Under the pieces are notes generated by a model, which was given only the letters and a program-made list of their open reading frames with translations, had not been told where the DNA came from and did not search any database. A stretch of 64,000 bases of DNA from the NCBI RefSeq assembly GCF_964059965.1, contig NZ_OZ060923.1, forward strand, positions 310,001 to 374,000, read 5' to 3'. The translations under genes were made by a program, and so were the position numbers. Of this stretch, positions 31,700-41,282 are shown in pieces. How positions within the stretch are numbered: position 1 is the first letter of the stretch; every line of letters begins with the position of its first letter. This stretch comes from Fukatsuia anoeciicola. Its GTDB lineage: Bacteria > Pseudomonadota > Gammaproteobacteria > Enterobacterales > Enterobacteriaceae.

Positions 31700-32242
31700 A
31701 TGACATTTAAAGAGTTAGTTGTAGGTTTTGGTACCCAAGTACGTAGTCTATGGATGATTGCTTTGCATATTTTTCATAAGCGTGAGACACAAATGTACCC
31801 TGAAGAACAGGTTTATTTGCCACCGCGTTACCGAGGACGTATTGTACTAACGCGTGACCCTAATGGAGAAGAACGTTGTGTTGCCTGTAATTTATGTGCA
31901 GTAGCATGTCCTGTAGATTGTATCTCACTACAAAAAGCTAAAAAACAGGATGGTCGTTGGTATCCTGAATTTTTCCGTATTAATTTTTCTCGTTGTATTT
32001 TTTGTGGTTTATGCGAAGAAGCTTGTCCAACTACAGCTATTCAATTAACACCAGATTTTGAAATGAGTGAGTTTAAGAGACAAGATTTAGTCTACGAAAA
32101 AAAAGATTTATTAATTTCAGGTCCTGGTAAATATCCACAATACAATTTCTACCACATGACAGGTATGTCAATCCAGGGTAAGCAAAAAGGTGAAGCTAAA
32201 AATGAAGCGAAGCCAATTGATGTTAAAAGTCTAATGCCTTAA
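31700..32242 (+). CDS. nuoI: NADH-quinone oxidoreductase subunit I
   Basis: A ferredoxin-like subunit carrying the two 4Fe-4S clusters N6a and N6b between NuoG and NuoB. Both ligand motifs are complete: CVACNLCAVACPVDC and CIFCGLCEEACPTTA. The 180 residues equal the E. coli length. A GAGGGCAATAGCT ribosome region precedes the ATG, 15 bases after nuoH. Confidence 0.97.
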   Translation: MTFKELVVGFGTQVRSLWMIALHIFHKRETQMYPEEQVYLPPRYRGRIVLTRDPNGEERCVACNLCAVACPVDCISLQKAKKQDGRWYPEFFRINFSRCIFCGLCEEACPTTAIQLTPDFEMSEFKRQDLVYEKKDLLISGPGKYPQYNFYHMTGMSIQGKQKGEAKNEAKPIDVKSLMP

Positions 32243-32254
32243 GGAAATATTTTT

Positions 32255-32752
32255 ATGGAATTTATATTTTATAGTGCAGCAGTAATTGCAGTTTTAGCAA
32301 CACTAAAAGTAATTTCTCATAATGATCCAGTACATGCTTTATTATACTTAATTGTCTCTTTATTAGCAATTGCTGCGATATTTTTTTCACTTGGTGCCTA
32401 CTTTGTTGGTGCACTAGAAATAATTGTGTATGCCGGTGCTATTATGGTGCTCTTTGTATTTGTAGTAATGATGTTAAATCTAGGTAATATTGTACAACAA
32501 CAAGAAAGTGCTTGGTTAAAACCTAATTTATGGATTGGTCCTAGTTTACTATCATTAACCTTACTAATTATACTAATTATTTCTTTTCATAGTATCTCGG
32601 ATTATGAAATAGGTAGTGCTATAGTAGATATTAAACAAGTAGGTATCAGTTTATTTACTTCTTACATATTAGCGGTAGAGTTAGCTTCAATATTACTACT
32701 AACTGGTCTGGTAGTAGCATTTCATTTTGGTCGTGAAGAGGCCTCTCAATGA
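32255..32752 (+). CDS. nuoJ: NADH-quinone oxidoreductase subunit J
   Basis: A membrane subunit of about five helices in the proton-translocating arm. The conserved third-helix segment GALEIIVYAGAIMVLFVF is intact. At 165 residues it is about 19 shorter than E. coli NuoJ, through loss of the charged C-terminal tail. The membrane core is complete. It overlaps nuoK by four bases. Confidence 0.96.
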   Translation: MEFIFYSAAVIAVLATLKVISHNDPVHALLYLIVSLLAIAAIFFSLGAYFVGALEIIVYAGAIMVLFVFVVMMLNLGNIVQQQESAWLKPNLWIGPSLLSLTLLIILIISFHSISDYEIGSAIVDIKQVGISLFTSYILAVELASILLLTGLVVAFHFGREEASQ

Positions 32753-33051
32753 TTCCATTACAGCATAGTTTAATTTTAGCGACAATACTATTTATACTTG
32801 GACTAACTGGGTTATTAATACGCCGTAATTTATTATTTATATTAATTAGCCTAGAAATAATGATCAATGGAGCGGCACTTATTTTTGTGGCTGCTGGTAG
32901 TTATTGGTGTCAACCAGATGGTCAGATTATGTATATTTTTGCAATCAGTTTAGCGGCGGTCGAGGCTAGTATCGGCTTAGCATTATTACTACAATTTTAC
33001 CGTTGTCGACATACTTTAAATATTGATATCCTCAGTGAGATGCGTGGATGA
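32749..33051 (+). CDS. nuoK: NADH-quinone oxidoreductase subunit K
   Basis: A three-helix, MrpC-like membrane subunit of 100 residues, equal to E. coli. The membrane glutamates of the family lie in SLEIMINGA and AAVEASIGLALL. It overlaps both nuoJ and nuoL by four bases, a compact arrangement shared with E. coli. Confidence 0.97.
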   Translation: MIPLQHSLILATILFILGLTGLLIRRNLLFILISLEIMINGAALIFVAAGSYWCQPDGQIMYIFAISLAAVEASIGLALLLQFYRCRHTLNIDILSEMRG

Positions 33052-34904
33052 ATCTATTATTTTTAACTATTCTTTTACCATTGCTAGGTTTCCTGTTACT
33101 AGCTTTCTCTGCTGGGCGTTACCTAGAAAATATATCAGCCTTTATAGGTGTAGGATCAATAGGTTTAACCACATTAGTTACTTTTTATATTGCAATTAAT
33201 TTTCTTAGTCAACAGGCAGTAGGAATTCAAGTATTTAACCAAACGTTATGGCATTGGATTATAGTAGATAATTTTAGTATCCCATTAACTTTAAGACTAG
33301 ATAATTTATCTCTAATTCTGTTATCTGTAGTAATTGGTGTTGGGTTTTTTATTCATTTATATGCCTCTTGGTATATGCGTACTAAAGAAGGATATTCACG
33401 TTTTTTTGCTTATACCAACTTATTTATTGCTAGTATGGTAGTATTAGTATTAGCAGATAATCTGCTAATACTATATTTAGGCTGGGAAGGTGTTGGACTA
33501 TGTAGTTACTTACTAATTGGTTTTTATTATAGTAACCCTATTAGCGGATCTGCAGCAATAAAAGCTTTTATTGTTACTCGTATTGGTGATGTATTTTTAG
33601 CTTTTGCTTTATTTATTCTCTACAAAGAATTAGGAACGCTAAATATTCATGAATTAATAATATTAGCACCGCAAAAACTAGCAATAGGTTCAAACGTCAT
33701 AACCTGGGCAACACTTATGCTTCTTGGTGGTGCAGTAGGTAAATCTGCGCAATTACCATTACAAACTTGGTTAGCAGATGCAATGGCTGGTCCTACGCCT
33801 GTTTCTGCACTTATTCATGCTGCAACTATGGTGACCGCTGGAGTTTATTTGATTGCTCGTACCTATAGTTTATTTTTGATGGCACCAGAAGTATTATACC
33901 TTGTAGGTATCATTGGAGCTGTTACTTTACTGTTAGCTGGTTTTGCAGCATTAGTGCAAACTAATATTAAACATGTACTAGCTTACTCTACGATGAGTCA
34001 AATTGGTTATATGTTTCTTGCATTAGGGGTACAAGCATGGCATGCAGCAATTTTTCATCTAATGATCCATGCATTTTTTAAAGCATTGTTATTCTTAGCT
34101 TCTGGTTCAGTTATAATTACATGTCATCATCAACAAAATATTTTTAAAATGGGTGGATTACTTAAAATTATTCCACTGGTATATATTTGTTTTTTAGTTG
34201 GAGGAGCAAGCTTAGCAGCATTACCTATTATTACTGCAGGATTTTATAGTAAAGATGAAATTCTCTGGGGTGTATTAGCTAGTGGTCATATTAACTTATT
34301 AATTGTAGGTCTAATCGGTACATTTCTTACAGCACTTTATACTTTTAGGATGATTTTTATTGTTTTTCATGGTAAAGCTGCTTTTAATGTATCAAAATAT
34401 ATACAGCCTGTACAAGGAATAAGCCATAGTTTACCATTACTAGTCTTACTTGTATTATCTACTTTTATCGGTGCATTAATTAAACTGCCACTTACAAGTG
34501 TATTGCCTGAAAACTACATTGCTAAAAGTGATAAAATAGCACTAGAAGTTTTTTCTAGTGTACTAGTTATTAGTGGTATTGCTCTAGCATCACTATTATA
34601 TTTAGGTAAACGGCAAATAGTTAGTAATATCGCACAAAGTGTATCAAGAAAATTTATGATTTTTTGTTGGTTCTATGCCTGGAGTTTTGATTGGTTATAT
34701 AATAAGTTATTTGTGCAGCCTTATCTATGGATTGCAAAAATTTTACAAAGAGATCCGCTTGATTTATTTATGAATTTTTTTGCGTCATTTGCTTATTTAG
34801 CTAATTATGCTTTATCTTTTAGTGAAAATGGCAAAATACGTTGGTATCTAGCATCAATGGGTTTAGGGGCAGTCATTGTATTACTAATACTGCTGTTTAT
34901 TTAA
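33048..34904 (+). CDS. nuoL: NADH-quinone oxidoreductase subunit L
   Basis: The distal antiporter-like subunit of complex I, with a long lateral helix at the C-terminus. The 618 residues compare with 613 in E. coli. Visible family segments: LYLGWEGVGLCSYLLIG, GKSAQLPLQTWLADAMAGP, PVSALIHAATMVTAGVYL and the lysine-containing NIKHVLAYSTMSQIGYM. The start overlaps the nuoK stop. A 61-base gap follows before the likely nuoM start. Confidence 0.97.
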   Translation: MNLLFLTILLPLLGFLLLAFSAGRYLENISAFIGVGSIGLTTLVTFYIAINFLSQQAVGIQVFNQTLWHWIIVDNFSIPLTLRLDNLSLILLSVVIGVGFFIHLYASWYMRTKEGYSRFFAYTNLFIASMVVLVLADNLLILYLGWEGVGLCSYLLIGFYYSNPISGSAAIKAFIVTRIGDVFLAFALFILYKELGTLNIHELIILAPQKLAIGSNVITWATLMLLGGAVGKSAQLPLQTWLADAMAGPTPVSALIHAATMVTAGVYLIARTYSLFLMAPEVLYLVGIIGAVTLLLAGFAALVQTNIKHVLAYSTMSQIGYMFLALGVQAWHAAIFHLMIHAFFKALLFLASGSVIITCHHQQNIFKMGGLLKIIPLVYICFLVGGASLAALPIITAGFYSKDEILWGVLASGHINLLIVGLIGTFLTALYTFRMIFIVFHGKAAFNVSKYIQPVQGISHSLPLLVLLVLSTFIGALIKLPLTSVLPENYIAKSDKIALEVFSSVLVISGIALASLLYLGKRQIVSNIAQSVSRKFMIFCWFYAWSFDWLYNKLFVQPYLWIAKILQRDPLDLFMNFFASFAYLANYALSFSENGKIRWYLASMGLGAVIVLLILLFI

Positions 34905-34965
34905 CAGACCTCTAGTAATCTATATTTAGATTTAATAGATGTCTTATTGAGAGATGCGATACGCC

Positions 34966-36531
34966 ATGTTGTTACCTTGGCTAATTTTTATTCCCTTTAT
35001 TGGTGGACTGCTATGCTGGCAGTGTGAGCGTTTTGGAGCTAAAGCACCGCGTATAGTAGCGTTATTTTCTATGGGATTAGTATTAGTACTAATAGCATAT
35101 TTATTTTTACAGTATTTTTTTTTGGAAGGCTTGCTAAGTAACAATAAATTAATACAGCTAATAGATTTTCCTCGATGGAAGATCGAGTTTACTTTACCTT
35201 GGATTCCAAGTTTTTATATTGAGTTCCATTTAGCTCTTGATGGTTTATCATTATTAATGGTAATGCTAACTGGCCTACTTGGTCTATTAGCCATTCTCTG
35301 TTCGTGGTATGAAATTCAAAGTAATCTAGGTCTTTTTCATCTAAATCTCTTATGGATCATTGGTGCTGTGATTGGGGTATTTCTTGCTATTGATATGTTT
35401 CTCTTTTTTTTCTTTTGGGAAATGATGTTAGTGCCAATGTATTTTCTAATTACGTTATGGGGTAATAAGTTATCAAGTTATAAAACCCGGATCTCTGTCG
35501 CAACTAAATTTTTTATTTATACTCAAGCTAGTGGCTTAATTATGTTAATTGCAATTATTACTTTAGTATTAGTACATTATCAGACAATGCAGATTTGGAC
35601 ATTTAACTATACATTATTATTAAAAACACCAATGTCTCGAAGTACAGAGTATCTATTAATGCTAGGTTTTTTTATTGCTTTTGCAGTAAAGATGCCAGTA
35701 GTGCCATTACATGGCTGGTTACCAGATACACATAGTCAGGCTCCAACTTCTGGTTCTGTTGATTTAGCTGGTATTCTATTAAAAACAGCAGCATATGGTT
35801 TATTACGTTTTAGTTTACCATTATTCCCACGGGCATCTCATGATTTCGCGCCTATTGCTATGTGGCTTGGTATAATAAGTATTTTTTATGGTGCTTGGAT
35901 GGCGTTTTGCCAAACTAATATTAAGCGTTTAATTGCTTATGCTAGCGTATCACATATGGGTTTTGTATTAATTGCGATTTATAGTGGTAGCCAACTAGCT
36001 TATCAAGGAGCAATTATACAAATAATTGCACATAGTTTATCTGCTGCAGGTATGTTTATTATCTGTGGTCAATTATACGAGCGTTTATATACATATAATA
36101 TGTATCAAATGGGTGGTATATGGGCACGTATAAAATATTTACCGGCATTATCGCTATTTTTTGCAATGGCAATCCTTGGCATACCAGGAACTGGTAATTT
36201 TATTGGCGAATTTATGATTTTATTTGGTAGTTTTCAGATGGTGCCGCTGATCGCTGTAGTAGCTACTTTTGGTATTGTATTTGCTGCGGTTTATTCTTTA
36301 GTAATGATACAACGTACTTATTATGGAACAGTAAAATCAAAACAAATATTATCAGATATAACAACAAGAGAATGGTCAATTACTCTTCTATTGGCTGTGC
36401 TATTAATACTACTTGGATTTTATCCACAACCTATTCTTAATATCTCTTATGCAACTATAAGTGATATACAGAGATGGTTTTTAATGCCCTTAATCTCCTC
36501 AACATTATTAACTTCAAATATAGGGCTATAA
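34966..36531 (+). CDS. nuoM: NADH-quinone oxidoreductase subunit M
   Basis: An antiporter-like membrane subunit with about fourteen helices. Conserved segments are FFFWEMMLVPMYFLI, FAVKMPVVPLHGWLPDTHSQAP and NIKRLIAYASVSHMGFV. I place the start at MLLPWLIFIPF because E. coli begins with MLLPWLI and a GAGAG ribosome site lies 13 bases upstream. An in-frame ATG at 34954 would add four residues. The product is about 521 residues against 509 in E. coli. It ends 6 bases before nuoN. Confidence 0.96.
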   Translation: MLLPWLIFIPFIGGLLCWQCERFGAKAPRIVALFSMGLVLVLIAYLFLQYFFLEGLLSNNKLIQLIDFPRWKIEFTLPWIPSFYIEFHLALDGLSLLMVMLTGLLGLLAILCSWYEIQSNLGLFHLNLLWIIGAVIGVFLAIDMFLFFFFWEMMLVPMYFLITLWGNKLSSYKTRISVATKFFIYTQASGLIMLIAIITLVLVHYQTMQIWTFNYTLLLKTPMSRSTEYLLMLGFFIAFAVKMPVVPLHGWLPDTHSQAPTSGSVDLAGILLKTAAYGLLRFSLPLFPRASHDFAPIAMWLGIISIFYGAWMAFCQTNIKRLIAYASVSHMGFVLIAIYSGSQLAYQGAIIQIIAHSLSAAGMFIICGQLYERLYTYNMYQMGGIWARIKYLPALSLFFAMAILGIPGTGNFIGEFMILFGSFQMVPLIAVVATFGIVFAAVYSLVMIQRTYYGTVKSKQILSDITTREWSITLLLAVLLILLGFYPQPILNISYATISDIQRWFLMPLISSTLLTSNIGL

Positions 36532-36537
36532 TTCATA

Positions 36538-37971
36538 ATGATAATAACTCTACAACAATTAATTGGTATGCTGCCACTATTAATTATTGGATTAACAGTA
36601 GTAGTGATAATACTATCCGTTGCATGGCAACGTAATCATTTTATTAATGTTATCTTGACAGTTATTGGTTTGAATGTAGCATTATTTTCTCTTTATTTTG
36701 TTTGGCAAATAGTACCGCTAAATGTAACATTATTACGTATTGATAACTATTCAATATTCTATACAGGTTTAATATTGCTAGCAAGTTTAGCAAGTGTCAC
36801 TTTTGCTTACCCATGGTTAACGAGTTATCCTGATAATCGCGAAGAATTTTACCTATTATTATTAATTGCTACACTAGGTAGTATTTTATTAGTAAGCGCT
36901 AACCATTTAGCTGCACTATTTCTAGGTATTGAGCTTATTTCATTACCTTTATTCGGATTGATTGGTTATGCTTATCGCCAAAATTATTCATTAGAAGCGA
37001 GTATTAAATATATGCTGCTCTCAGCAGTGGCATCATCATTTTTATTATTTGGCATAGCATTATTATATGCTGAATCAGGTAGTTTATTTTTTAGTGAGTT
37101 AGGTAGCAGCCTAAATAACAGTCTTATACATCGACCTTTGATTATGGCTGGATTAGGTATGATACTGATTAGCTTATGTTTTAAACTTTCACTAGTACCA
37201 TTTCAATTATGGACACCTGATATTTATCAAGGCACACCAGCTCCAGTTTTAGCCTTTTTAGCGACAGCTAGTAAAATTGCTATCTTTGTAGTAGTTATGC
37301 GTTTATTTCTTTATGCCCCTGTCTCCAATGACAAAGCTATAAATGTATTGTTAACTATAATAGCAATTAGTTCTATTTTATTCGGTAATTTAATGGCTAT
37401 AACACAGAATAATATAAAACGGCTATTAGGTTATTCATCAATTGCACATTTAGGATATTTACTAATTACATTAATTATAGCACCACTCCAATCATCATTA
37501 GATATTATTGGTATCTATATGTTAGGATATTTATGTAGTAATCTAGGGGCTTTTGGTGTAGTTAGCCTAATATCTAACCTATACAAAAAGGTAGATATAC
37601 GTGGTTTATTTTGGCAAAAACCTCTTTTAGCAGTAGTAATGATAGTAATGATGCTATCACTTGCAGGTATCCCATTAACAATCGGTTTTATTGGTAAGTT
37701 TTTTATTATTACCTTAGGTATTAGTGCTCATTTATGGTGTTTGACAAGCGTTATTATATTAGGTAGTATTATTGGATTATATTGTTATTTACGTGTCATT
37801 GCTGATCTATTTCTAATTTCAACACAGGAATTACAATACGGTATCGCATATAATTGGATATTAACTGTTGAGGGTATTATAGTATTAATCTGTGCTATTA
37901 CGGTAATTTTTCTAGGCATATATCCACAACCTTTAATTTCATTCGTAAAATTTATGCAACCAATATTTTAA
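36538..37971 (+). CDS. nuoN: NADH-quinone oxidoreductase subunit N
   Basis: The last gene of the operon and the third antiporter-like membrane subunit. The 477 residues compare with 485 in E. coli. Conserved parts include ELISLPLFGLIGY, SIKYMLLSAVASSFLLFGIA, FKLSLVPFQLWTPDIYQG and NIKRLLGYSSIAHLGYLL. It converges on dnaQ, with 91 bases between the stop codons, so all thirteen nuo genes are present and intact. Confidence 0.96.
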   Translation: MIITLQQLIGMLPLLIIGLTVVVIILSVAWQRNHFINVILTVIGLNVALFSLYFVWQIVPLNVTLLRIDNYSIFYTGLILLASLASVTFAYPWLTSYPDNREEFYLLLLIATLGSILLVSANHLAALFLGIELISLPLFGLIGYAYRQNYSLEASIKYMLLSAVASSFLLFGIALLYAESGSLFFSELGSSLNNSLIHRPLIMAGLGMILISLCFKLSLVPFQLWTPDIYQGTPAPVLAFLATASKIAIFVVVMRLFLYAPVSNDKAINVLLTIIAISSILFGNLMAITQNNIKRLLGYSSIAHLGYLLITLIIAPLQSSLDIIGIYMLGYLCSNLGAFGVVSLISNLYKKVDIRGLFWQKPLLAVVMIVMMLSLAGIPLTIGFIGKFFIITLGISAHLWCLTSVIILGSIIGLYCYLRVIADLFLISTQELQYGIAYNWILTVEGIIVLICAITVIFLGIYPQPLISFVKFMQPIF

Positions 37972-37996
37972 ATTAATAGATTAATAGTAAAAAATA

Positions 37997-38020
37997 AGCT
38001 AATAGTAAATATTACTAGCT
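37997..38020. terminator. Possible bidirectional terminator between nuoN and dnaQ
   Basis: AGCTAATAGTAA faces a near-complete reverse complement ending TATTACTAGCT, with one mismatch and one G-T pair and almost no loop. It lies midway between two convergent genes. There are A and T runs nearby but no classical long T tract. Confidence 0.3.
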
Positions 38021-38062
38021 ATATTTAAATAACAATATTGCTTGCTGAAATATATCTGTTAC

Positions 38063-38827
38063 TTATTTAATAACATCTTTACCAAATGAAAGATTATGCC
38101 ATAAACATTTGCCCTTTTTTGCTATTATATCAAGTTGTATTTTATGTTCAGCTAATTCATTAGTGTTTGCATGAATAATTTTTAGTGATGAAGTTGGGTG
38201 GATGACTGGTTTAATATTTTCTTCTATTACATCTTGTGATTGTAGTTGCTGATTGCTTTCTAGTAAAAATGATATAGATGTCTGTCCACTGGTCATTGCT
38301 AAATAAACATCTGCTAAAATTTCAGCATCAAGTAACGCCCCATGCAATTTACGTTTAGTATTATTAATATGATAACGATCGCATAAAGCATCCAAATTAT
38401 TACGTTTACCCGGAAATAAACGACGCGCCATTACTAGGCTATCGGTTATGGTACAAAAAGTTTCAACTTTTGGAATACTTTCATTTAACATACTAAATTC
38501 ATAATCTATAAAACTAATATCAAAAGTTGCATTATGAATAACAAGATTAGCTCCGCGAATAAAATTAAGAAATTCTTTAGCAGTATTAGCAAATGTAGGT
38601 TTATCTACTAGAAAATCATTACTTATACCGTGAATAGCATAAGCTTCAGGATCTACCTGTCGATCTGGTTTTAGATAAACATGAAAGTTATTACCTGTTA
38701 AATGCCGGTTAATCATTTCAACAGCACCAATTTCGATAATTCGATGTCCTTTATAGGGCACTCCTAGTTTATTTAAACCTGTAGTTTCAGTATCTAAAAA
38801 AATTTGTTGCCTATTAGTAGTATTCAT
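38063..38827 (-). CDS. dnaQ: DNA polymerase III epsilon subunit (proofreading exonuclease)
   Basis: The 3'-5' exonuclease that proofreads for the replicative polymerase. The DEDDh motifs are intact: Exo I LDTETTG (Asp12, Glu14), Exo II IHNATFDISFID and Exo III with LHGALLDAEILA. The C-terminal part contacts the alpha subunit and ends near KKGKCLW, followed by about ten extra residues. The 254 residues compare with 243 in E. coli. It diverges from rnhA as in E. coli, but the gap between them has grown to 1.2 kb, so the overlapping E. coli promoters cannot be conserved. Retained proofreading matters for interpreting mutation in this genome. Confidence 0.96.
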   Translation of the reverse strand: MNTTNRQQIFLDTETTGLNKLGVPYKGHRIIEIGAVEMINRHLTGNNFHVYLKPDRQVDPEAYAIHGISNDFLVDKPTFANTAKEFLNFIRGANLVIHNATFDISFIDYEFSMLNESIPKVETFCTITDSLVMARRLFPGKRNNLDALCDRYHINNTKRKLHGALLDAEILADVYLAMTSGQTSISFLLESNQQLQSQDVIEENIKPVIHPTSSLKIIHANTNELAEHKIQLDIIAKKGKCLWHNLSFGKDVIK

Positions 38828-40052
38828 AGTAGATGCTCATATTAGACTCAAAATTTTAAACAAATAGTAACAATTAAGTTTGTATATAATTTTATGTAAT
38901 TACCTATTTATAGTAAATTAAACTAATAGTTTATTGTATCAATAATATAGTAATTTATTATTACACTTTAGTTTTATACTAATATAATCTATTTTTATAG
39001 TTCTAATTCTATTATTAGGTAAATAAAACTTTACTTGTTATATTAAGTAGAAGTATTTGCATATTCTTTTAAGTATAGTATTTTCCTAATTTTTAATTTT
39101 TTTCCTAATTATTATAGCTTTTTTAGAAATAAAAGTAACATTCTCTTTTTTATTTATTAAATATTATCTTTAGATCTTCTGAGTCTCAATTGATATTGTC
39201 TAATATTTTTAATATTCTTTGTTCAAAATTAACTTGATAATTTTACTTCTATATTATGTATATTATTGTATATATCATGCAGTATGATTACTATTGTTAG
39301 TAAATATTAGGCAATAAATATTGCATTGTTTATTGTTATAAACACTTATAAAAATTTTACTATATAAAGTTATTAATATAAGCTATTAAATAGATAGAGA
39401 GCATATTAATTAAGCAGTATACCGCTAATTTATCTAAGTATAAAGATTTATTAAAAAGTAATATATAACATTAGTGTATACCTATTAATGCTACTAAATA
39501 CTGTTTAACTGACAAAACATAAATAGTTTTATTTATAAAAAGACATGCCTTAAAAACTAAGTAATCGTTGATAAAAAAATAAATTAATTACCTATATAAC
39601 TATTTTTAATAAAAGATATTGTGATTTTAGATTACTTAAGGGCATTATGTATAAATATATCTTATAATTAAAATAGTAATAGATATAGATTACTTAGGAC
39701 TAGTAAATTTATTTAAACTTGATATTACTCAAAAAAATAAAGAAAATTCTTTAGCACTAAAAGATAACGTAATAATTTAGGCATTCTAAACATTTATACT
39801 TAGTTAAAATTCTAAATACTTACAGTAATAAATATTATTTTTAAAATATAAAAAATTATTTATTTAAAAAAATTAATTAAATAAAAATAAATCTTAAATT
39901 TTTAAATAGTTAAATTTTTATTAATTTACATAAAACTTAATTATTTAGAGTCATTATTTTAATATCCAAAATTTTTTAGAGAATTATAAGTGCTTATAAT
40001 AGGTACTTATATCAGACTTAAAATTTAAATAAATAATTAAGGTATATTAGAA
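38828..40052. other. Expanded dnaQ-rnhA spacer
   Basis: In E. coli these divergent genes are separated by well under 100 bases. Here 1.2 kb of AT-rich DNA lies between them, including a copy of repeat family A at 39625-39779. The insertion of repeat-bearing DNA is the likely cause of the expansion. No gene is seen. Confidence 0.55.
39625..39779 (+). repeat. Dispersed repeat family A, copy 2
   Basis: Aligns with 8008-8163 on the same strand at about 85 per cent identity by eye. Shared blocks include CTTAAGGG, TTATGTATAAATATATCT, AATAGTAATAGATATA and AAAAAATAAAGAAAA. The hairpin present at 8038-8071 is half destroyed here. Its right end (ACTAAAAGATAACGTAATAAT) is even closer to the 44.8 kb copy. 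Confidence 0.65.
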
Positions 40053-40517
40053 ATGCATAAACAAGTAGAAATTTTTACTGATGGTTCGTGTCTTGGTAAT
40101 CCAGGCCATGGTGGTTATGGTGCGATTTTACGTTATAAACACTATGAAAAAACTTTCAATGGTGGTTATTATTTAACTACGAATAACCGTATGGAGTTAA
40201 TGGCAGTTATTATCGCTCTTGAAGCATTAACTTCATTTTGTCAAGTTAAGCTTTACACTGATAGTCAATATGTCCATCAAGGTATTAACCAATGGATTCA
40301 TAATTGGAAAAAACGTAGTTGGAAAACAACCAATCATAATACTATAAAAAATACTAATTTATGGCAAAGATTAGATAATGTAATTCAACACCATCAAATA
40401 ACTTGGATATGGATAAAGAGTCATGCTGGTCATTTAGAAAATGAACGTTGTGATGAGCTTGCTCGTATTGCAGCTAATACCCCAACTAAAAATGATATTG
40501 GATATCAACCTGAATAA
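40053..40517 (+). CDS. rnhA: Ribonuclease HI
   Basis: Cleaves the RNA strand of RNA-DNA hybrids such as primers and R-loops. The 154 residues match the E. coli 155. The catalytic carboxylates are in place: Asp10 (FTDGSC), Glu48 (NRMELM), Asp70 (YTDSQY) and the Asp of ERCDELAR. The basic protrusion WIHNWKKRSWKT is present. It converges on yafS with 8 bases between the stops, as in E. coli. An AAGGTATATTAGAA sequence before the ATG supplies a ribosome site. Confidence 0.97.
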   Translation: MHKQVEIFTDGSCLGNPGHGGYGAILRYKHYEKTFNGGYYLTTNNRMELMAVIIALEALTSFCQVKLYTDSQYVHQGINQWIHNWKKRSWKTTNHNTIKNTNLWQRLDNVIQHHQITWIWIKSHAGHLENERCDELARIAANTPTKNDIGYQPE

Positions 40518-40525
40518 TCACTAAA

Positions 40526-41244
40526 TTAAAGTAGATTACAATAATTTTTCGTAGCACCTAGTATCCTATTAAATGAAGGTTTATTTGTAACAAATTTTAT
40601 AGAATTAAATATAAGTGATAATTTACGTTTACGGGCAATAATTAAGCTAACACAACCTAATGCGGAGAGATAGGCATTAATAAAGCCTCCGCCTTGCTTA
40701 TGCCATGGCAAAACATGAAAACATGATTGATGCATTACCTGATAGTTAAGTATATTAAGCCAATCAAGTACACGCATTTGAGTAAACATTCTGCTAGAAT
40801 AAGGTTGATGTTGACGTAATATTGGCAATAATTTACCTATTCCTAATAAGCTTAATGGGTTATAATGACTAATTATTAACCAGCCATCGTCAACTAGAAC
40901 ACGATCAAGCTCACATAAAATACCATAAGGATCAATACAATAATTTAAAGTATGCGCTAATAATACAGCATCTACTGATTTTTTAGAAAAAGGTAATCGA
41001 TAAGGATTAGTAAATATTTGTATAGCTCGACTTTGTTCAGTAATACTAATTTGATGGGTAATAGTACACTGATCACTAGTAATTTCAGTGCTAAGATTAC
41101 CAATTTTTAGTAAATAAAAACCAAAAAATTTTGGCCACCAAGGTTGCATTTTTTTTCAATAGCAGAACGGTAATATTCTCCCCACTGGAGTTCACTCCAG
41201 GACTTGGGTGTATGAATCTTCAGATATAATTGCTTAGGCTTCAT
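40526..41244 (-). CDS. yafS: YafS-like SAM-dependent methyltransferase, frame broken at a poly-A tract
   Basis: A class I methyltransferase-type protein of unknown substrate. The frame from 41149 down (207 codons) covers FGFYLLKIGNLSTEI, the VDAVLLAHTLNYC segment, LDRVLVDDGWLIIS and FHVLPWHKQGGGF, all as in E. coli YafS. The expected N-terminus (MKPKQLYLKIHTPKSW and ELQWGEYYRSAIEK) is encoded just upstream from an ATG at 41242-41244, but in another frame. The two frames meet at a run of eight A residues (41149-41156 in minus-strand sense). Nine would join them. It may be a fresh pseudogene, a gene rescued by polymerase slippage, or an assembly error. gloB diverges from it as in E. coli. Confidence 0.85.
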
Positions 41245-41282
41245 ATTTTATTATCTTTTATTAAAAGGTTAGTAACTATTAT

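Noticed and set aside
41158..41244. GC-richer block before gloB as a regulatory RNA or riboswitch
   Set aside because: Translation on the minus strand shows that it encodes the N-terminus of YafS, which explains its composition.
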